A DNA stretch of 20,465 nt. Origin: Arthrobacter sp. (GTDB lineage Bacteria > Actinomycetota > Actinomycetes > Actinomycetales > Micrococcaceae). This document shows, piece after piece, positions 1-6,609 of the stretch. The notes under the pieces are model-generated. The model did not search any database. It worked only from the letters and a program-made list of their open reading frames with translations, and was not told the origin of the DNA. Within the stretch, counting starts at the first letter, position 1, and each line of letters opens with the position of its first letter. A program made the position numbers and the translations under genes. The stretch is from contig JASLAA010000064.1 of the NCBI GenBank assembly GCA_030147325.1, positions 1 through 20,465 on the forward strand. The letters run 5' to 3'.

Positions 1-150
1 GATGTAGCCCAGCGACTGCTGGAGATCGATGATGTAGATGCCGTTGCGCTCGGTGAAGATGAAGCGCTTCATCTTCGGGTTCCAACGGCGGGTCTGGTGA
101 CCGAAGTGGACGCCGCTGTCGAGCAGCTGGCGCATGGTTACTACTGGCAT
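1..150 (-). CDS. rpsB: 30S ribosomal protein S2, N-terminal 50 residues (runs off left edge)
   Basis: The minus strand encodes MPVVTMRQLLDSG, then a segment containing HFGHQTRRWNPKM and IYIIDLQQSLGYI, which is the strongly conserved N-terminus of bacterial ribosomal protein S2. S2 is a late-assembling 30S protein that helps bind S1 or mRNA at the platform. The start is the ATG at 148-150. It is preceded by AAAGG at a spacing of six, and the family conservation begins exactly there; a second ATG at 153-155 is in another frame. Only 50 of roughly 270 residues lie in the window. tsf (EF-Ts) usually follows rpsB, so it is expected beyond the left edge, but this cannot be seen. Identification is secure. 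Confidence 0.97.
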   Translation of the reverse strand, partial: MPVVTMRQLLDSGVHFGHQTRRWNPKMKRFIFTERNGIYIIDLQQSLGYI

Positions 151-421
151 GTCATGCCTTTCTTCAGCCTCGGCTCGGGCGCGATGCGCCGCCTGAAGCT
201 TGTTGACGGTTATCTCAGTGCCGGCCGGGGGTGGTCGGAACATCCTGGTGCCTGGTTGTCCTCGCGGACATCCCTCCCCCACCGGACTGAGCCGGACCGC
301 GGGGCGGGACTTCGGCCCCGTCGAGGGACCGATCAGCAGACACGCGTAGTCAGCCTGCACGGCCCACGCCTGATCGGTGCCATGGGCACGTAGGAATGGG
401 AGCAGCAGACTGCTGGGTCAA
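151..421 (-). promoter_or_regulatory. rpsB 5' leader/promoter region with RNA-like structure
   Basis: There is no credible gene between rpsB and the divergent peptidase (151-553). On the rpsB sense strand there is a 9-bp inverted repeat (ACCGATCAG at 328-336 against CTGATCGGT at 370-378, 33-nt loop). Nearer the gene is a hairpin TGTCC-GCGA-GGACA (257-270) whose loop is a GNRA tetraloop when read as rpsB mRNA. A TTGACC -35-like hexamer lies at 416-421, with only a weak -10 (CATTCC, 393-398) 17 nt downstream. CAGCAG-A-CTGCTG (403-415), a small palindrome, fills the spacer. S2 is autogenously regulated through its leader in several bacteria, so this may be a regulatory leader. That role is inference. 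Confidence 0.4.
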
Positions 422-553
422 GTGTACTACAGCGCCCCGGTCCCATAGGGCGGCGGCCGTCGTCCGCCGAGCCGTCGCGACAGCGCCCGGGACAGTGTCC
501 ACATACGCACCGGAGCCTGCGAGTCGGGTCGGAGAGCGGGGAAGACTGGGGGC

Positions 554-1141
554 ATGAAGGTCCTCCCCGCCTCGGGCGCGTTGCTGGCACTCCTCCTTCC
601 GCTCACCGTGATGGGCGGTGACGCCTGGCCGGCGACGAGCCGGCTTCCGACCACTCCCGCCGGAACGCCGGTCACCGTCGGCGAGCGGGGACCGTCGGCC
701 TTCCGGCCGGAGTGGTCCTGGCCGGTCCGGCCGGAACCGGTCGTCCTGCGCTCGTTCGAGAGACCACCGCAGAGATGGGAGCGGGGACATCGGGGTGTCG
801 ACCTGTCCGTCGGCGCCGACACCTCGACATCGGTGCTCAGCCCCACGGACGGAATGGTCTCCTTCGCCGGACGCGTGGTCGATCGCGGCGTACTGTCGAT
901 CGACCACGGAGGCGGGCGGGTCAGCAGCTTCGAACCGGTGACGACCCACCTCCGCAAGGGCGCACGCGTGAGCGAGGGAGAGGTCGTCGCCAGCCTCGAG
1001 AGAGCCGAAGCCGGCGGAGGCACGGGCCACTGCGGGGACCCCTGCCTCCACTGGGGAGTCCGGGAGGACGGCGAGTACGTCGACCCGCTGTCCTTCGTGA
1101 TGGATCGTCGGCCGTCGGTCCTGCTCCCGCTCGACCCATGA
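554..1141 (+). CDS. Secreted M23 (LytM/lysostaphin-like) metallopeptidase-family protein
   Basis: This 195-residue protein has an N-terminal signal peptide: Lys2, a hydrophobic stretch at about residues 8-20, then an Ala-rich cleavage region near 24-27. A compact LytM domain covers roughly 60-180. The first zinc-ligand motif is intact (HRGVD, H79 and D83), a central His is present (TTHL, H132), and the last motif reads HCGDPCLHWGVR. There the usual HxH is C164-L-H166, so the zinc-binding His is kept and the other His is replaced by Cys. M23 enzymes cut peptidoglycan cross-bridges or stems outside the membrane; this one may have low or no activity. A purine-rich GGGGG precedes the ATG. An M23 gene opposite rpsB is a recurrent actinobacterial arrangement (Rv2891 beside rpsB in M. 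tuberculosis). Family call strong, activity uncertain. Confidence 0.87.
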   Translation: MKVLPASGALLALLLPLTVMGGDAWPATSRLPTTPAGTPVTVGERGPSAFRPEWSWPVRPEPVVLRSFERPPQRWERGHRGVDLSVGADTSTSVLSPTDGMVSFAGRVVDRGVLSIDHGGGRVSSFEPVTTHLRKGARVSEGEVVASLERAEAGGGTGHCGDPCLHWGVREDGEYVDPLSFVMDRRPSVLLPLDP

Positions 1142-1161
1142 CCAATACCAGGGCCTCCCCC

Positions 1162-1183
1162 GGCCTTCGCACGGCGGAAGGCC
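1162..1183. terminator. Hairpin between convergent genes
   Basis: GGCCTTC (1162-1168) pairs with GAAGGCC (1177-1183) across an 8-nt loop. It lies in the 41-bp gap between the convergent peptidase and acyl-CoA dehydrogenase genes and touches the latter's stop codon. It has no T tract on either side, so its role as a bidirectional terminator is inferred from position. Confidence 0.42.
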
Positions 1184-2373
1184 TATACGAAGGCGGCGAT
1201 ACCCGTGATCGACCGTCCGACGACGAGCGTGTTGATCTCCTGCGTCCCCTCGTACGAGTAGATCGCTTCCGCGTCGGAGAAGATCTTCGCCATCTCGTAG
1301 TCCGTGACGATCCCGTTCCCACCCAGGATGTTCCGACCGGCAGCGACGCTCTCACGCATGCGTGCCGTGGTGAAGGCCTTGGCCAGTGCGGACTGCTCGT
1401 CCTTGGCCGTACCTGCGTCCTCGAGCTGCGACAGTCGCACCATCATGCCCATAGAACTCATGGCATTGCCGAGGATCTGCACGAGCTGCTGCTGCACCAG
1501 CTGGAAACTGGCGATCGGGCGCCCGAACTGCTCACGCTCCACGGCGTACCGCCGTGCCACGTCGAAGGCGGCGAGCTGCTGGCCAACGGCCTGCCAGCCG
1601 ACGGCGAGCCTCGTCACCTTCAGTACCTTGTTGGTGTCCCGGAAGCTGTTGGCCCCCTTGAGGTGGAAATCATCGGACACCACCACGTTCTCGAGGACGA
1701 TGTCCGCGTTCTCGACGGTTCGCAGCGCGATCTTGTTCTCGATCTTCGTCGCGGAGTAGCCCGGGGTGGTGGTGTCCACCAGAAAACCCTTGACCTGGTT
1801 GTCCTCGAGGTCGCGTGCGTAGATGACCACCCAGTCGGAGAAGGTCGCGTTGCCGATCCACCGCTTCGCTCCGTTCAGGATCCATGAGTTCCCGTCGCGC
1901 TGCGCAGTGGTCCGGGTTCCCCCCGCGACATCGGAACCACCGAGGGGCTCCGTCAGGCCGAAGGCTCCGATCTTCTTCAGGGCGTAGATGTCGGGCAGCC
2001 ATTCCTCCTGCTGCTCCTTCGACGCGAGCGCCTCGATGGAACCGGTGAACAGGCCGTCGTGCACGCCCATGAAGGTGGCGATCGAGGTGTCCGCGCGGGT
2101 GAACTCGGCATGGGTGATACCGGCGAAGAGGTTGGAGTAGCCCTGGCGGTAGACGGGACTCACGGGATCGAGTTCGGCCATCCTGGGGATGAGCTCCTGG
2201 GGGAACGTCCCCTGGTTCCACCAGTCGACGGCATTCGGCCGGACCTCACGCGTGAGCCACGAGCGGATCTCCTCGAGCCGGCCCCGTTCCTTGTCGGACA
2301 GCAGCTCCTCGAACGCATAGAAATCGCCGCCTGGATACGGCAGATCGTTGACATCGATCGACGTCTTGCCCAT
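1183..2373 (-). CDS. Acyl-CoA dehydrogenase, glutaryl-CoA-dehydrogenase-like
   Basis: This 396-residue flavoenzyme is expected to oxidise an acyl-CoA at the alpha-beta bond using FAD and pass electrons to ETF. It shows the FAD/substrate motif FGLTEPLGGSD, the NGAKRWIGN segment, FGRPIASFQLVQ, and the catalytic Glu (about residue 375) in YSYEGTQEIN. The end, GRSITGIAAFV, closely resembles the C-terminus of glutaryl-CoA dehydrogenases. The segment aligned to the Arg that binds the distal carboxylate in human GCDH reads ADTSIATFM and appears to lack it, so the substrate may not be glutaryl-CoA. The ATG at 2373 is chosen because GAGGA lies 7-8 nt upstream; an upstream in-frame start would add 14 unlikely residues. 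It is a single gene with a palindromic operator-like site in its promoter. Family certain, substrate unknown. Confidence 0.92.
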   Translation of the reverse strand: MGKTSIDVNDLPYPGGDFYAFEELLSDKERGRLEEIRSWLTREVRPNAVDWWNQGTFPQELIPRMAELDPVSPVYRQGYSNLFAGITHAEFTRADTSIATFMGVHDGLFTGSIEALASKEQQEEWLPDIYALKKIGAFGLTEPLGGSDVAGGTRTTAQRDGNSWILNGAKRWIGNATFSDWVVIYARDLEDNQVKGFLVDTTTPGYSATKIENKIALRTVENADIVLENVVVSDDFHLKGANSFRDTNKVLKVTRLAVGWQAVGQQLAAFDVARRYAVEREQFGRPIASFQLVQQQLVQILGNAMSSMGMMVRLSQLEDAGTAKDEQSALAKAFTTARMRESVAAGRNILGGNGIVTDYEMAKIFSDAEAIYSYEGTQEINTLVVGRSITGIAAFV

Positions 2374-2463
2374 CTGGTCTTCCTCACTCTGGTCGTCGGC
2401 GACCGGCACTCTCACTCGGTCGGGCGGGGCGCCCGACGGGGGCGCGCCACACGCTCGACCACC

Positions 2464-2483
2464 ATGTTACCCACGGGTAACAT
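2464..2483 (-). promoter_or_regulatory. Perfect palindrome, probable repressor operator for the acyl-CoA dehydrogenase
   Basis: ATGTTACCC (2464-2472) and GGGTAACAT (2475-2483) form a perfect 9+2+9 inverted repeat about 90 bp upstream of the dehydrogenase start. On the minus strand TATGTT (2479-2484) is a plausible -10, so a bound repressor would cover the -10 and transcription start. The TTACC...GGTAA layout is typical of TetR-family regulators of fatty or amino acid degradation. No TetR gene lies in the window. The operator role is inferred. Confidence 0.6.
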
Positions 2484-2534
2484 AGGGCGCCAGTGAGATC
2501 GCCTGGACAGGTCGGGATCGGTCCGGGAACGACG

Positions 2535-2585
2535 GATGCGCCACCCGCAGGAGCGGATGGCGCATCGGGAGTGGTCTCCGACCAC
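2535..2585 (-). terminator. Tandem hairpins downstream of the CAT tRNA
   Basis: Just past the tRNA 3' end, GTGGTC (2571-2576) pairs with GACCAC (2580-2585). Further on, GATGCGCCA (2535-2543) pairs with TGGCGCATC (2558-2566), continuing inside as CCGC/GCGG closed by a tetraloop. The second stem is long and GC-rich but is followed by only a poor T stretch on the minus strand. It is probably the tRNA transcript terminator and insulates it from the dehydrogenase promoter. Confidence 0.5.
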
Positions 2586-2590
2586 GGGTG

Positions 2591-2664
2591 TAGGGCTGCT
2601 GGGGCTTGAACCCAGGACAAACGGATTATGAGTCCGCTGCTCTAACCAGCTGAGCTACAGCCCC
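2591..2664 (-). tRNA. tRNA with CAT anticodon (elongator Met or lysidine-type Ile2)
   Basis: On the minus strand a 74-nt cloverleaf folds cleanly. The acceptor is GGGGCTG against CAGCCCT (first pair G-U), the D arm is GCTC...GAGC, the anticodon stem is GCGGA/TCCGT with loop CTCATAA (anticodon at 2628-2630), and the T arm is CTGGG-TTCAAGC-CCCAG. The discriminator is A and no CCA is encoded. A CAT anticodon can belong to elongator tRNA-Met or to tRNA-Ile2, whose C34 becomes lysidine; I cannot separate these by eye, and the GG-rich acceptor and D arm argue against initiator. It sits 60 nt downstream of the glycosyltransferase stop; TACAAT (2727-2732, minus) could be its own -10. Confidence 0.95.
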
Positions 2665-2724
2665 CAGGAGCCGGAGCCCCGTGGCGCTGGTACCTGCGGA
2701 ACCGCCGGCCACCGAACGCAGCTC

Positions 2725-4002
2725 CTATTGTATGCGGACGGGGACCTCTGCCTCGCTGCCTGCCGTACCGCCGGCGGTCGCGGCCGTCCGGGAACGGGGT
2801 GCGGTCGTTCCGGCGGACTCCTCCTGCAGGGTGCCGTAGTACAACCCCTCGAAGGTGGCGAGGGTTGCACCGATGTCGTGTGCACCGACGAGTTCGCGGC
2901 TCGCGGCGCCCATCTCCTGCCGGTCCTCACGCGACAGCTCCAGAATCTGCGTGATCCGGCGGCCCAGTTCGTCGGAGTCCCCCGGCGGGAAGAGATACCC
3001 GTTCTCGCCGTCGGACACCAGGTGCGGCAGCGCCATGGCGTCGGCCAGCAGAACCGGGGTCGATGCCGACATGGCCTCCAGGGTGACCAGTGACTGCAGC
3101 TCGGCCGTACCGGGCTGGCAGAACACCGCAGCTCGGATGTAACTCAGGCGCAGTTCGTCGTCGTCGATGAGGCCACGGAACACGACGCGGTCGCTGATGC
3201 CGAGGCGGGCGGCCTGCGCCTGCAGCGCCGGCTTCACCTCGCCACCCCCGACGATCTCGAGGTGGACACGAAGGTGGTCGGGAGTCTTGGCGACGGCGTC
3301 GATCAGCACGTCGACGTGCTTCTCCTCGGCCAGGCGTCCGACGAACAGCACCGTTGGATGCTCGTGCGGCTCGATCGTCTCTCCGGGCTGGAGCTCGTAG
3401 GCGGCGGAGTCGATGCCGTTCGAGACGGGGAGTACCTCGCGCAGGAAGGCGTGATCGTGCATGGCCTTGGCGGCGAGCGGGGTGGGTGTGGTGACTGCGG
3501 CAGCCTTCCCCATCACCTTGCCCATGTCCTTCCACGAGTTCTTGGCGACGATCCTCTTCAGCCATGCGGGGAACGGCAGGAACGGGTTCAGGTTCTCCGG
3601 CATGAAATGGTTCGTCGCGACGACGCGGATACCGCGCTTCACCGCCTCGTAGAGCGTGTACTCACCCACCATGTAGTGGCACTGGATGTGGACGACGTCG
3701 GGCTGGACCTGGTCGAACAGCAGACTGATGTCGCGCTTGATCTCCCAGGGCAGGCAGATCCGCCAGTAGTCGTGCGTCGGGACGCTGTGGGAACGCAGGC
3801 GGTGGACGCTCCAGTCGCCACCCGGTTCCGTGAAGCTCCGCCCATTGGTGGAGCGGGGTGCGAGGACGTGCACCTCGTGACCGCGCCCGGCCATCCCCTT
3901 CGCGAGTCGGTAGCCGAACTGCGCGGCGCCGTTCACGTTGGGCGGATAGGTGTCCGCAGCGATCAGGATGGTCAGGGGCTTGTTATCAGCCGGGTAACTC
4001 AC
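2725..4002 (-). CDS. Glycosyltransferase family 4 (GT-B)
   Basis: This 425-residue protein transfers a sugar from a nucleotide-sugar donor to an acceptor, probably a lipid or envelope glycan precursor at the inner membrane face. The N-terminal Rossmann domain shows ILIAADTYPPNVNGAA (about 13-27) and the acceptor-side segment VATNHFMPENLNPF (about 128-141), typical of GT4 enzymes acting on lipids. The C-terminal domain has FVGRLAEEKHVDVLIDA (about 220-236) and the EX7E donor motif, E301 and E309 in ELQSLVTLE. The GTG at 4002 is preceded by AGGGGA at about 7 nt; starting further upstream would add 43 unconserved residues. The transporter stop is 49 bp upstream, suggesting co-transcription with it and the phosphatidyltransferase. 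Exact sugar and acceptor are not deducible. Confidence 0.9.
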   Translation of the reverse strand: MSYPADNKPLTILIAADTYPPNVNGAAQFGYRLAKGMAGRGHEVHVLAPRSTNGRSFTEPGGDWSVHRLRSHSVPTHDYWRICLPWEIKRDISLLFDQVQPDVVHIQCHYMVGEYTLYEAVKRGIRVVATNHFMPENLNPFLPFPAWLKRIVAKNSWKDMGKVMGKAAAVTTPTPLAAKAMHDHAFLREVLPVSNGIDSAAYELQPGETIEPHEHPTVLFVGRLAEEKHVDVLIDAVAKTPDHLRVHLEIVGGGEVKPALQAQAARLGISDRVVFRGLIDDDELRLSYIRAAVFCQPGTAELQSLVTLEAMSASTPVLLADAMALPHLVSDGENGYLFPPGDSDELGRRITQILELSREDRQEMGAASRELVGAHDIGATLATFEGLYYGTLQEESAGTTAPRSRTAATAGGTAGSEAEVPVRIQ

Positions 4003-4051
4003 GCGAGAATCCCCTACGTCGGTGTGTCGGTCGTACTCGATGGAAGCCGTA

Positions 4052-4927
4052 TCAGCGCTGCCTGTGCACCAGATCCGGATGGTGGCGGGACAGTGCAACG
4101 ACCCCAACAATAGCAACGAGGGCTGCAGCACCCATGCCCAAGGCCGTCACTGTGCGAACATCGGGCTGCAGTTCGTCGAGGATCGTGATGCCGACGGCGA
4201 TGCCGACGATCGGGTCGATCACGGTGAGTCCGGCGATGACGAGGTCGGGCGGACCCGTGGCGTAGGCGCTCTGCACGAACCAGGCACCCAGCGCCGCGGC
4301 TGCGGCGAGGGCGATCAGCGTGAGGATCGGGACATTGAGCAGGAAGCGGCCGTTCGGGTCCAGCAGGTGACCCGCCACGACCTTCGTGAGTACCGCGACG
4401 AACCCGAAGAGCACGCCCGCGCCCAGGATGTAGGCGAAGGCGTTGAGTCGGCGCCTGCCGAGCACGGCCAGAGCACCGAAGACGACGACGGCGGCACCGA
4501 GCAGGAGCACGACGGCCAGTTCCTGCACGCGGTCGACGGCATGGTTCTCACGCGTGACGTTCACGGCGAGGAGCACGAACAGGGCACTGCCCGCCACGCA
4601 CGCGGTGATGGCCGCTATGGTGGGCCGGTTGATCCGGATGCCCTGGTCGCGGGAGTTGACGATCGTCGTGATGACGAGCGCGATCGCCCCGATGGGCTGC
4701 ACGACCGTCAGGCTCGCGAGGGACAGGGCCACGACGTTGAGGGCGGTTCCCACTCCCAGCAGGAGGAGCCCGAACAACCAGCGCGGGTTGGTGAGCAGTC
4801 GCGCGAAGCCGGAGGAGCCGAGCGCGAGACCGCCCGTGTTGGCGCGCACCGCACTGCCCTGGCGCTGCGCTCCGAACGCGAGGAAGACCGCGCCCAGCAG
4901 CGCCAGCGCGATGGCTAGGAGGGGCAC
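4052..4927 (-). CDS. DMT-superfamily (EamA/NIPA-like) integral membrane transporter
   Basis: The 291-residue product is almost entirely hydrophobic with about nine membrane spans. Segments such as LNVVALSLASLTVVQPIGAI and IAGLTVIDPIVGIAVG are typical of actinobacterial DMT-type permeases related to the NIPA/EamA group. The substrate cannot be predicted; metabolites, lipid-linked sugars and Mg2+ have all been proposed for relatives. The GTG at 4927 lies inside the end of the upstream phosphatidyltransferase gene (13-bp overlap), which points to translational coupling; the frame stays open further upstream, but that is antisense-like, non-membrane sequence. A DMT flippase acting with the neighbouring GT4 enzyme is attractive but unproven. 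Confidence 0.82.
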   Translation of the reverse strand: MPLLAIALALLGAVFLAFGAQRQGSAVRANTGGLALGSSGFARLLTNPRWLFGLLLLGVGTALNVVALSLASLTVVQPIGAIALVITTIVNSRDQGIRINRPTIAAITACVAGSALFVLLAVNVTRENHAVDRVQELAVVLLLGAAVVVFGALAVLGRRRLNAFAYILGAGVLFGFVAVLTKVVAGHLLDPNGRFLLNVPILTLIALAAAAALGAWFVQSAYATGPPDLVIAGLTVIDPIVGIAVGITILDELQPDVRTVTALGMGAAALVAIVGVVALSRHHPDLVHRQR

Positions 4928-5538
4928 GACTGCTGCTCGGCCCGCTCCAGCCGGTACTTGCGATGCGCCGCGGTGAAATAGGCGTAGAACGCCACCAGAT
5001 GCAGCGCGCACCCTGCGGCGAGCAGGAACTGCGCCGATACGAGGATCCACTGCTGCCCGAAGCCCTCGACGCGATGCAGGAGGAGCAAGGGCGCCCCGAC
5101 CAGCAGCATCGCCGTGCGGATCTTCCCCACGGTGACGACCGGCAGGTGGAGCGGACCGCGGAACAGGACGAGGGCGTTGATGATCAGGACGAGGTCCGGG
5201 ATCACGATGGTCCAGACGAGCCAGGCCGGCGCGATGCCGTCCACCACGAAGGTCACGGCGATGACGATCAGGGCCGTCCGGTCCGCGATCGGGTCGAGCC
5301 ACTTCCCGACGACGGATACCTGGTCCAGCCGCCTGGCGACGTACCCGTCCACCCAGTCGGTGCTTCCGATGACCACGAGCGTGATGACTGCCGTCCCGTA
5401 GCGCTGCTGCATGATGAGCCAGACGAACAGCGGGACTCCGAGGAAGCGGACCACTGTGATGAGGTTCGGCAGGGTCCAGGCGGTCGTCAGCACAGCACCC
5501 GCGCCACCAGGCCGCGTACCAGCCCCGATCAGTCTCAT
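4915..5538 (-). CDS. CDP-alcohol phosphatidyltransferase family protein (PgsA-like)
   Basis: This 207-residue membrane enzyme replaces CMP on a CDP-linked lipid or alcohol to make a phospholipid, for example phosphatidylglycerophosphate or a phosphatidylinositol precursor. The full signature D-x2-DG-x2-AR-x8-G-x3-D-x3-D is present (D61, D64, G65, A68, R69, G78, D82, D86), with about six membrane spans. The ATG at 5538 is preceded by GGGGAGG at 8 nt; GTG at 5541 is an equally readable alternative one codon earlier. A CATAAT -10-like hexamer lies just upstream. It is the first gene of a minus-strand cluster with the overlapping transporter and the GT4 enzyme. The acceptor alcohol is undetermined, and a genome may hold two or three paralogues. 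Confidence 0.92.
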   Translation of the reverse strand: MRLIGAGTRPGGAGAVLTTAWTLPNLITVVRFLGVPLFVWLIMQQRYGTAVITLVVIGSTDWVDGYVARRLDQVSVVGKWLDPIADRTALIVIAVTFVVDGIAPAWLVWTIVIPDLVLIINALVLFRGPLHLPVVTVGKIRTAMLLVGAPLLLLHRVEGFGQQWILVSAQFLLAAGCALHLVAFYAYFTAAHRKYRLERAEQQSCPS

Positions 5539-5558
5539 CACCCGTGCCTCCCCGTCCC

Positions 5559-5564
5559 ATTATG
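5559..5564 (-). promoter_or_regulatory. -10 element of the phosphatidyltransferase cluster
   Basis: CATAAT on the minus strand (five of six TATAAT positions), 20 nt before the start codon, with the GGGGAGG ribosome binding site in between. No clear -35 is visible because the upstream DNA is a long GC-rich hairpin. Confidence 0.45.
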
Positions 5565-5570
5565 CAGGCA

Positions 5571-5633
5571 GACGACCGCCGGCCCGCCACCCCGGCCGCG
5601 TGCTGCGGGGGTGGCGGGCCGGCGGCCGTCGTC
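5571..5633 (-). terminator. Long GC-rich hairpin after the holin-X-like gene
   Basis: The 17-nt arm 5577-5593 pairs perfectly with 5608-5624 (14-nt loop). After a 3-nt bulge (5625-5627) GACGAC (5571-5576) pairs with GTCGTC (5628-5633). It starts 9 bp beyond the stop codon of the holin-X-like gene and ends just before the next promoter. There is no T tract, but position and stability fit termination. Confidence 0.55.
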
Positions 5634-5642
5634 GTGCCGGTA

Positions 5643-6461
5643 CTACTTGGTGAGGAGGCGGCGCAGCATCACGAGCATCGCCGTCACCGACGCGGCGAGC
5701 ACGCTCAGGGGCTTCCACCTGTCGGCCAGGGTGGTGTTGTGGGGCACGTCGCGGCGGACGGCGACGGCGGCGACCTTGCCGTTGCCCGTCGCGGCACCCG
5801 CCGTGCTCGTGGTGGAGCGTCCCGTGCTGTGCTTCGCCTTGCCCAGGCGCGCCTTCACGTCCACGCGGGAACCCAGGGAATCGCGGGCGTCCGCGATATG
5901 CGAGCGGCGCTCGCCCGAGCGTCCGCGCAGTTCCTCGTAGGACGGCGTCGGCTCCTTCGGCTTGGCATCCTTGGCGTCGTCCGTGCGGTTCTTGTCGTCC
6001 TTGTCCTCTTTCGGCTTCTTGACGTCCAGCGTCGCCGGGTCGAAGCTGCGGCCCTCCTTGAGCACGCCGAGGTCGTACTTGATGCCGCGGATCGCGTCCT
6101 CGGGCACCAGTGGGAGCTGCTTCTTGAGGCGCGACACCCCGATCAGGGCGAGGATCCCGCCGATCACCAGGAACAGGAGCGCGACCAGCAGCGCGGCGAG
6201 CCAGGCCGGCATGACCTCGGCGAGCCCCATGATGGCGGCGACCACCAGCGCGACGGCGAAGAACAGCACGAAGACGAGCGCGACGACGAGGAAGGCGACC
6301 GCGATACCGGCCTTGATCCCCTTCTGCTTCATCTGGGCGACGGCGATCGACACCTCGTCGCTGACCTGACGCGGCGTCAGTCGCGCCAGGAGCCTGATGA
6401 GCCCAAAGAGCGAGAGCGAGCCCGTGGACCGCTTGCCGCGCGTACTAGCCGAGCTGTTCAT
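5643..6461 (-). CDS. Holin-X/DUF1469-type membrane protein with charged C-terminal tail
   Basis: The product has 272 residues. After a short basic N-terminus and an amphipathic stretch (LARLTPRQVSDEVSIAVAQMKQKG, given here only as the segment near 25-48) there are two long hydrophobic spans at about 51-78 and 86-109. Next come the conserved-looking RLKKQLPLVPEDAIRGIKYD, a very charged low-complexity linker (about 143-200, rich in Lys, Asp and Pro), and a short hydrophobic segment near the C-terminus. This layout matches actinobacterial proteins annotated as phage holin family or DUF3618-like; the name is historical and no prophage genes are present. Function unknown. The ATG at 6461 has GGAGG 8 nt upstream; an ATG five codons earlier overlaps that ribosome binding site. 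Confidence 0.82.
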   Translation of the reverse strand: MNSSASTRGKRSTGSLSLFGLIRLLARLTPRQVSDEVSIAVAQMKQKGIKAGIAVAFLVVALVFVLFFAVALVVAAIMGLAEVMPAWLAALLVALLFLVIGGILALIGVSRLKKQLPLVPEDAIRGIKYDLGVLKEGRSFDPATLDVKKPKEDKDDKNRTDDAKDAKPKEPTPSYEELRGRSGERRSHIADARDSLGSRVDVKARLGKAKHSTGRSTTSTAGAATGNGKVAAVAVRRDVPHNTTLADRWKPLSVLAASVTAMLVMLRRLLTK

Positions 6462-6609
6462 AGGCCCTGCCTCCATTCGTGAGTGTGTTGCTGGACATTG
6501 GCTGAACCAAAATTACCATCGGGTGGCTGCCGGGGGTCCGCCGTCCGCCCGTCCGGGGACGGGGAGGACGAAGCACCGTGCGTGCGCTAGGGGACGCGGC
6601 CGGACCGGC
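6462..6609 (-). other. Intergenic region with a nested hairpin
   Basis: No gene is visible in this 148-bp gap. CGTCC (6542-6546) pairs with GGACG (6566-6570), and inside it CCCGTC (6548-6553) pairs with GACGGG (6558-6563) around a tetraloop. This could terminate the sugar-porter transcript. The A/T-rich stretch near 6507-6520 is the most AT-rich in the gap and probably holds the promoter of the holin-X-like gene, but no confident -35/-10 pair was found. Confidence 0.35.

Noticed and set aside
97..393. A 98-codon plus-strand frame overlapping the rpsB start
   Set aside because: It overlaps the conserved S2 N-terminus on the other strand, has no ribosome binding site and its product resembles nothing known.
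2591..2664. tRNA as an attachment site for an integrated element
   Set aside because: No duplicated tRNA 3' end, integrase or composition shift is visible around either tRNA.
4928..5590. N-terminal extension of the transporter frame through the phosphatidyltransferase gene
   Set aside because: This is out-of-frame translation of the phosphatidyltransferase, rich in Arg, His and Asp and without membrane spans. The real transporter starts at the GTG at 4927.
5643..6461. Possible prophage, because of the holin-like label
   Set aside because: No lysin, portal, terminase, integrase or tail genes are nearby. This family is chromosomal in actinobacteria and not a lysis protein by context.
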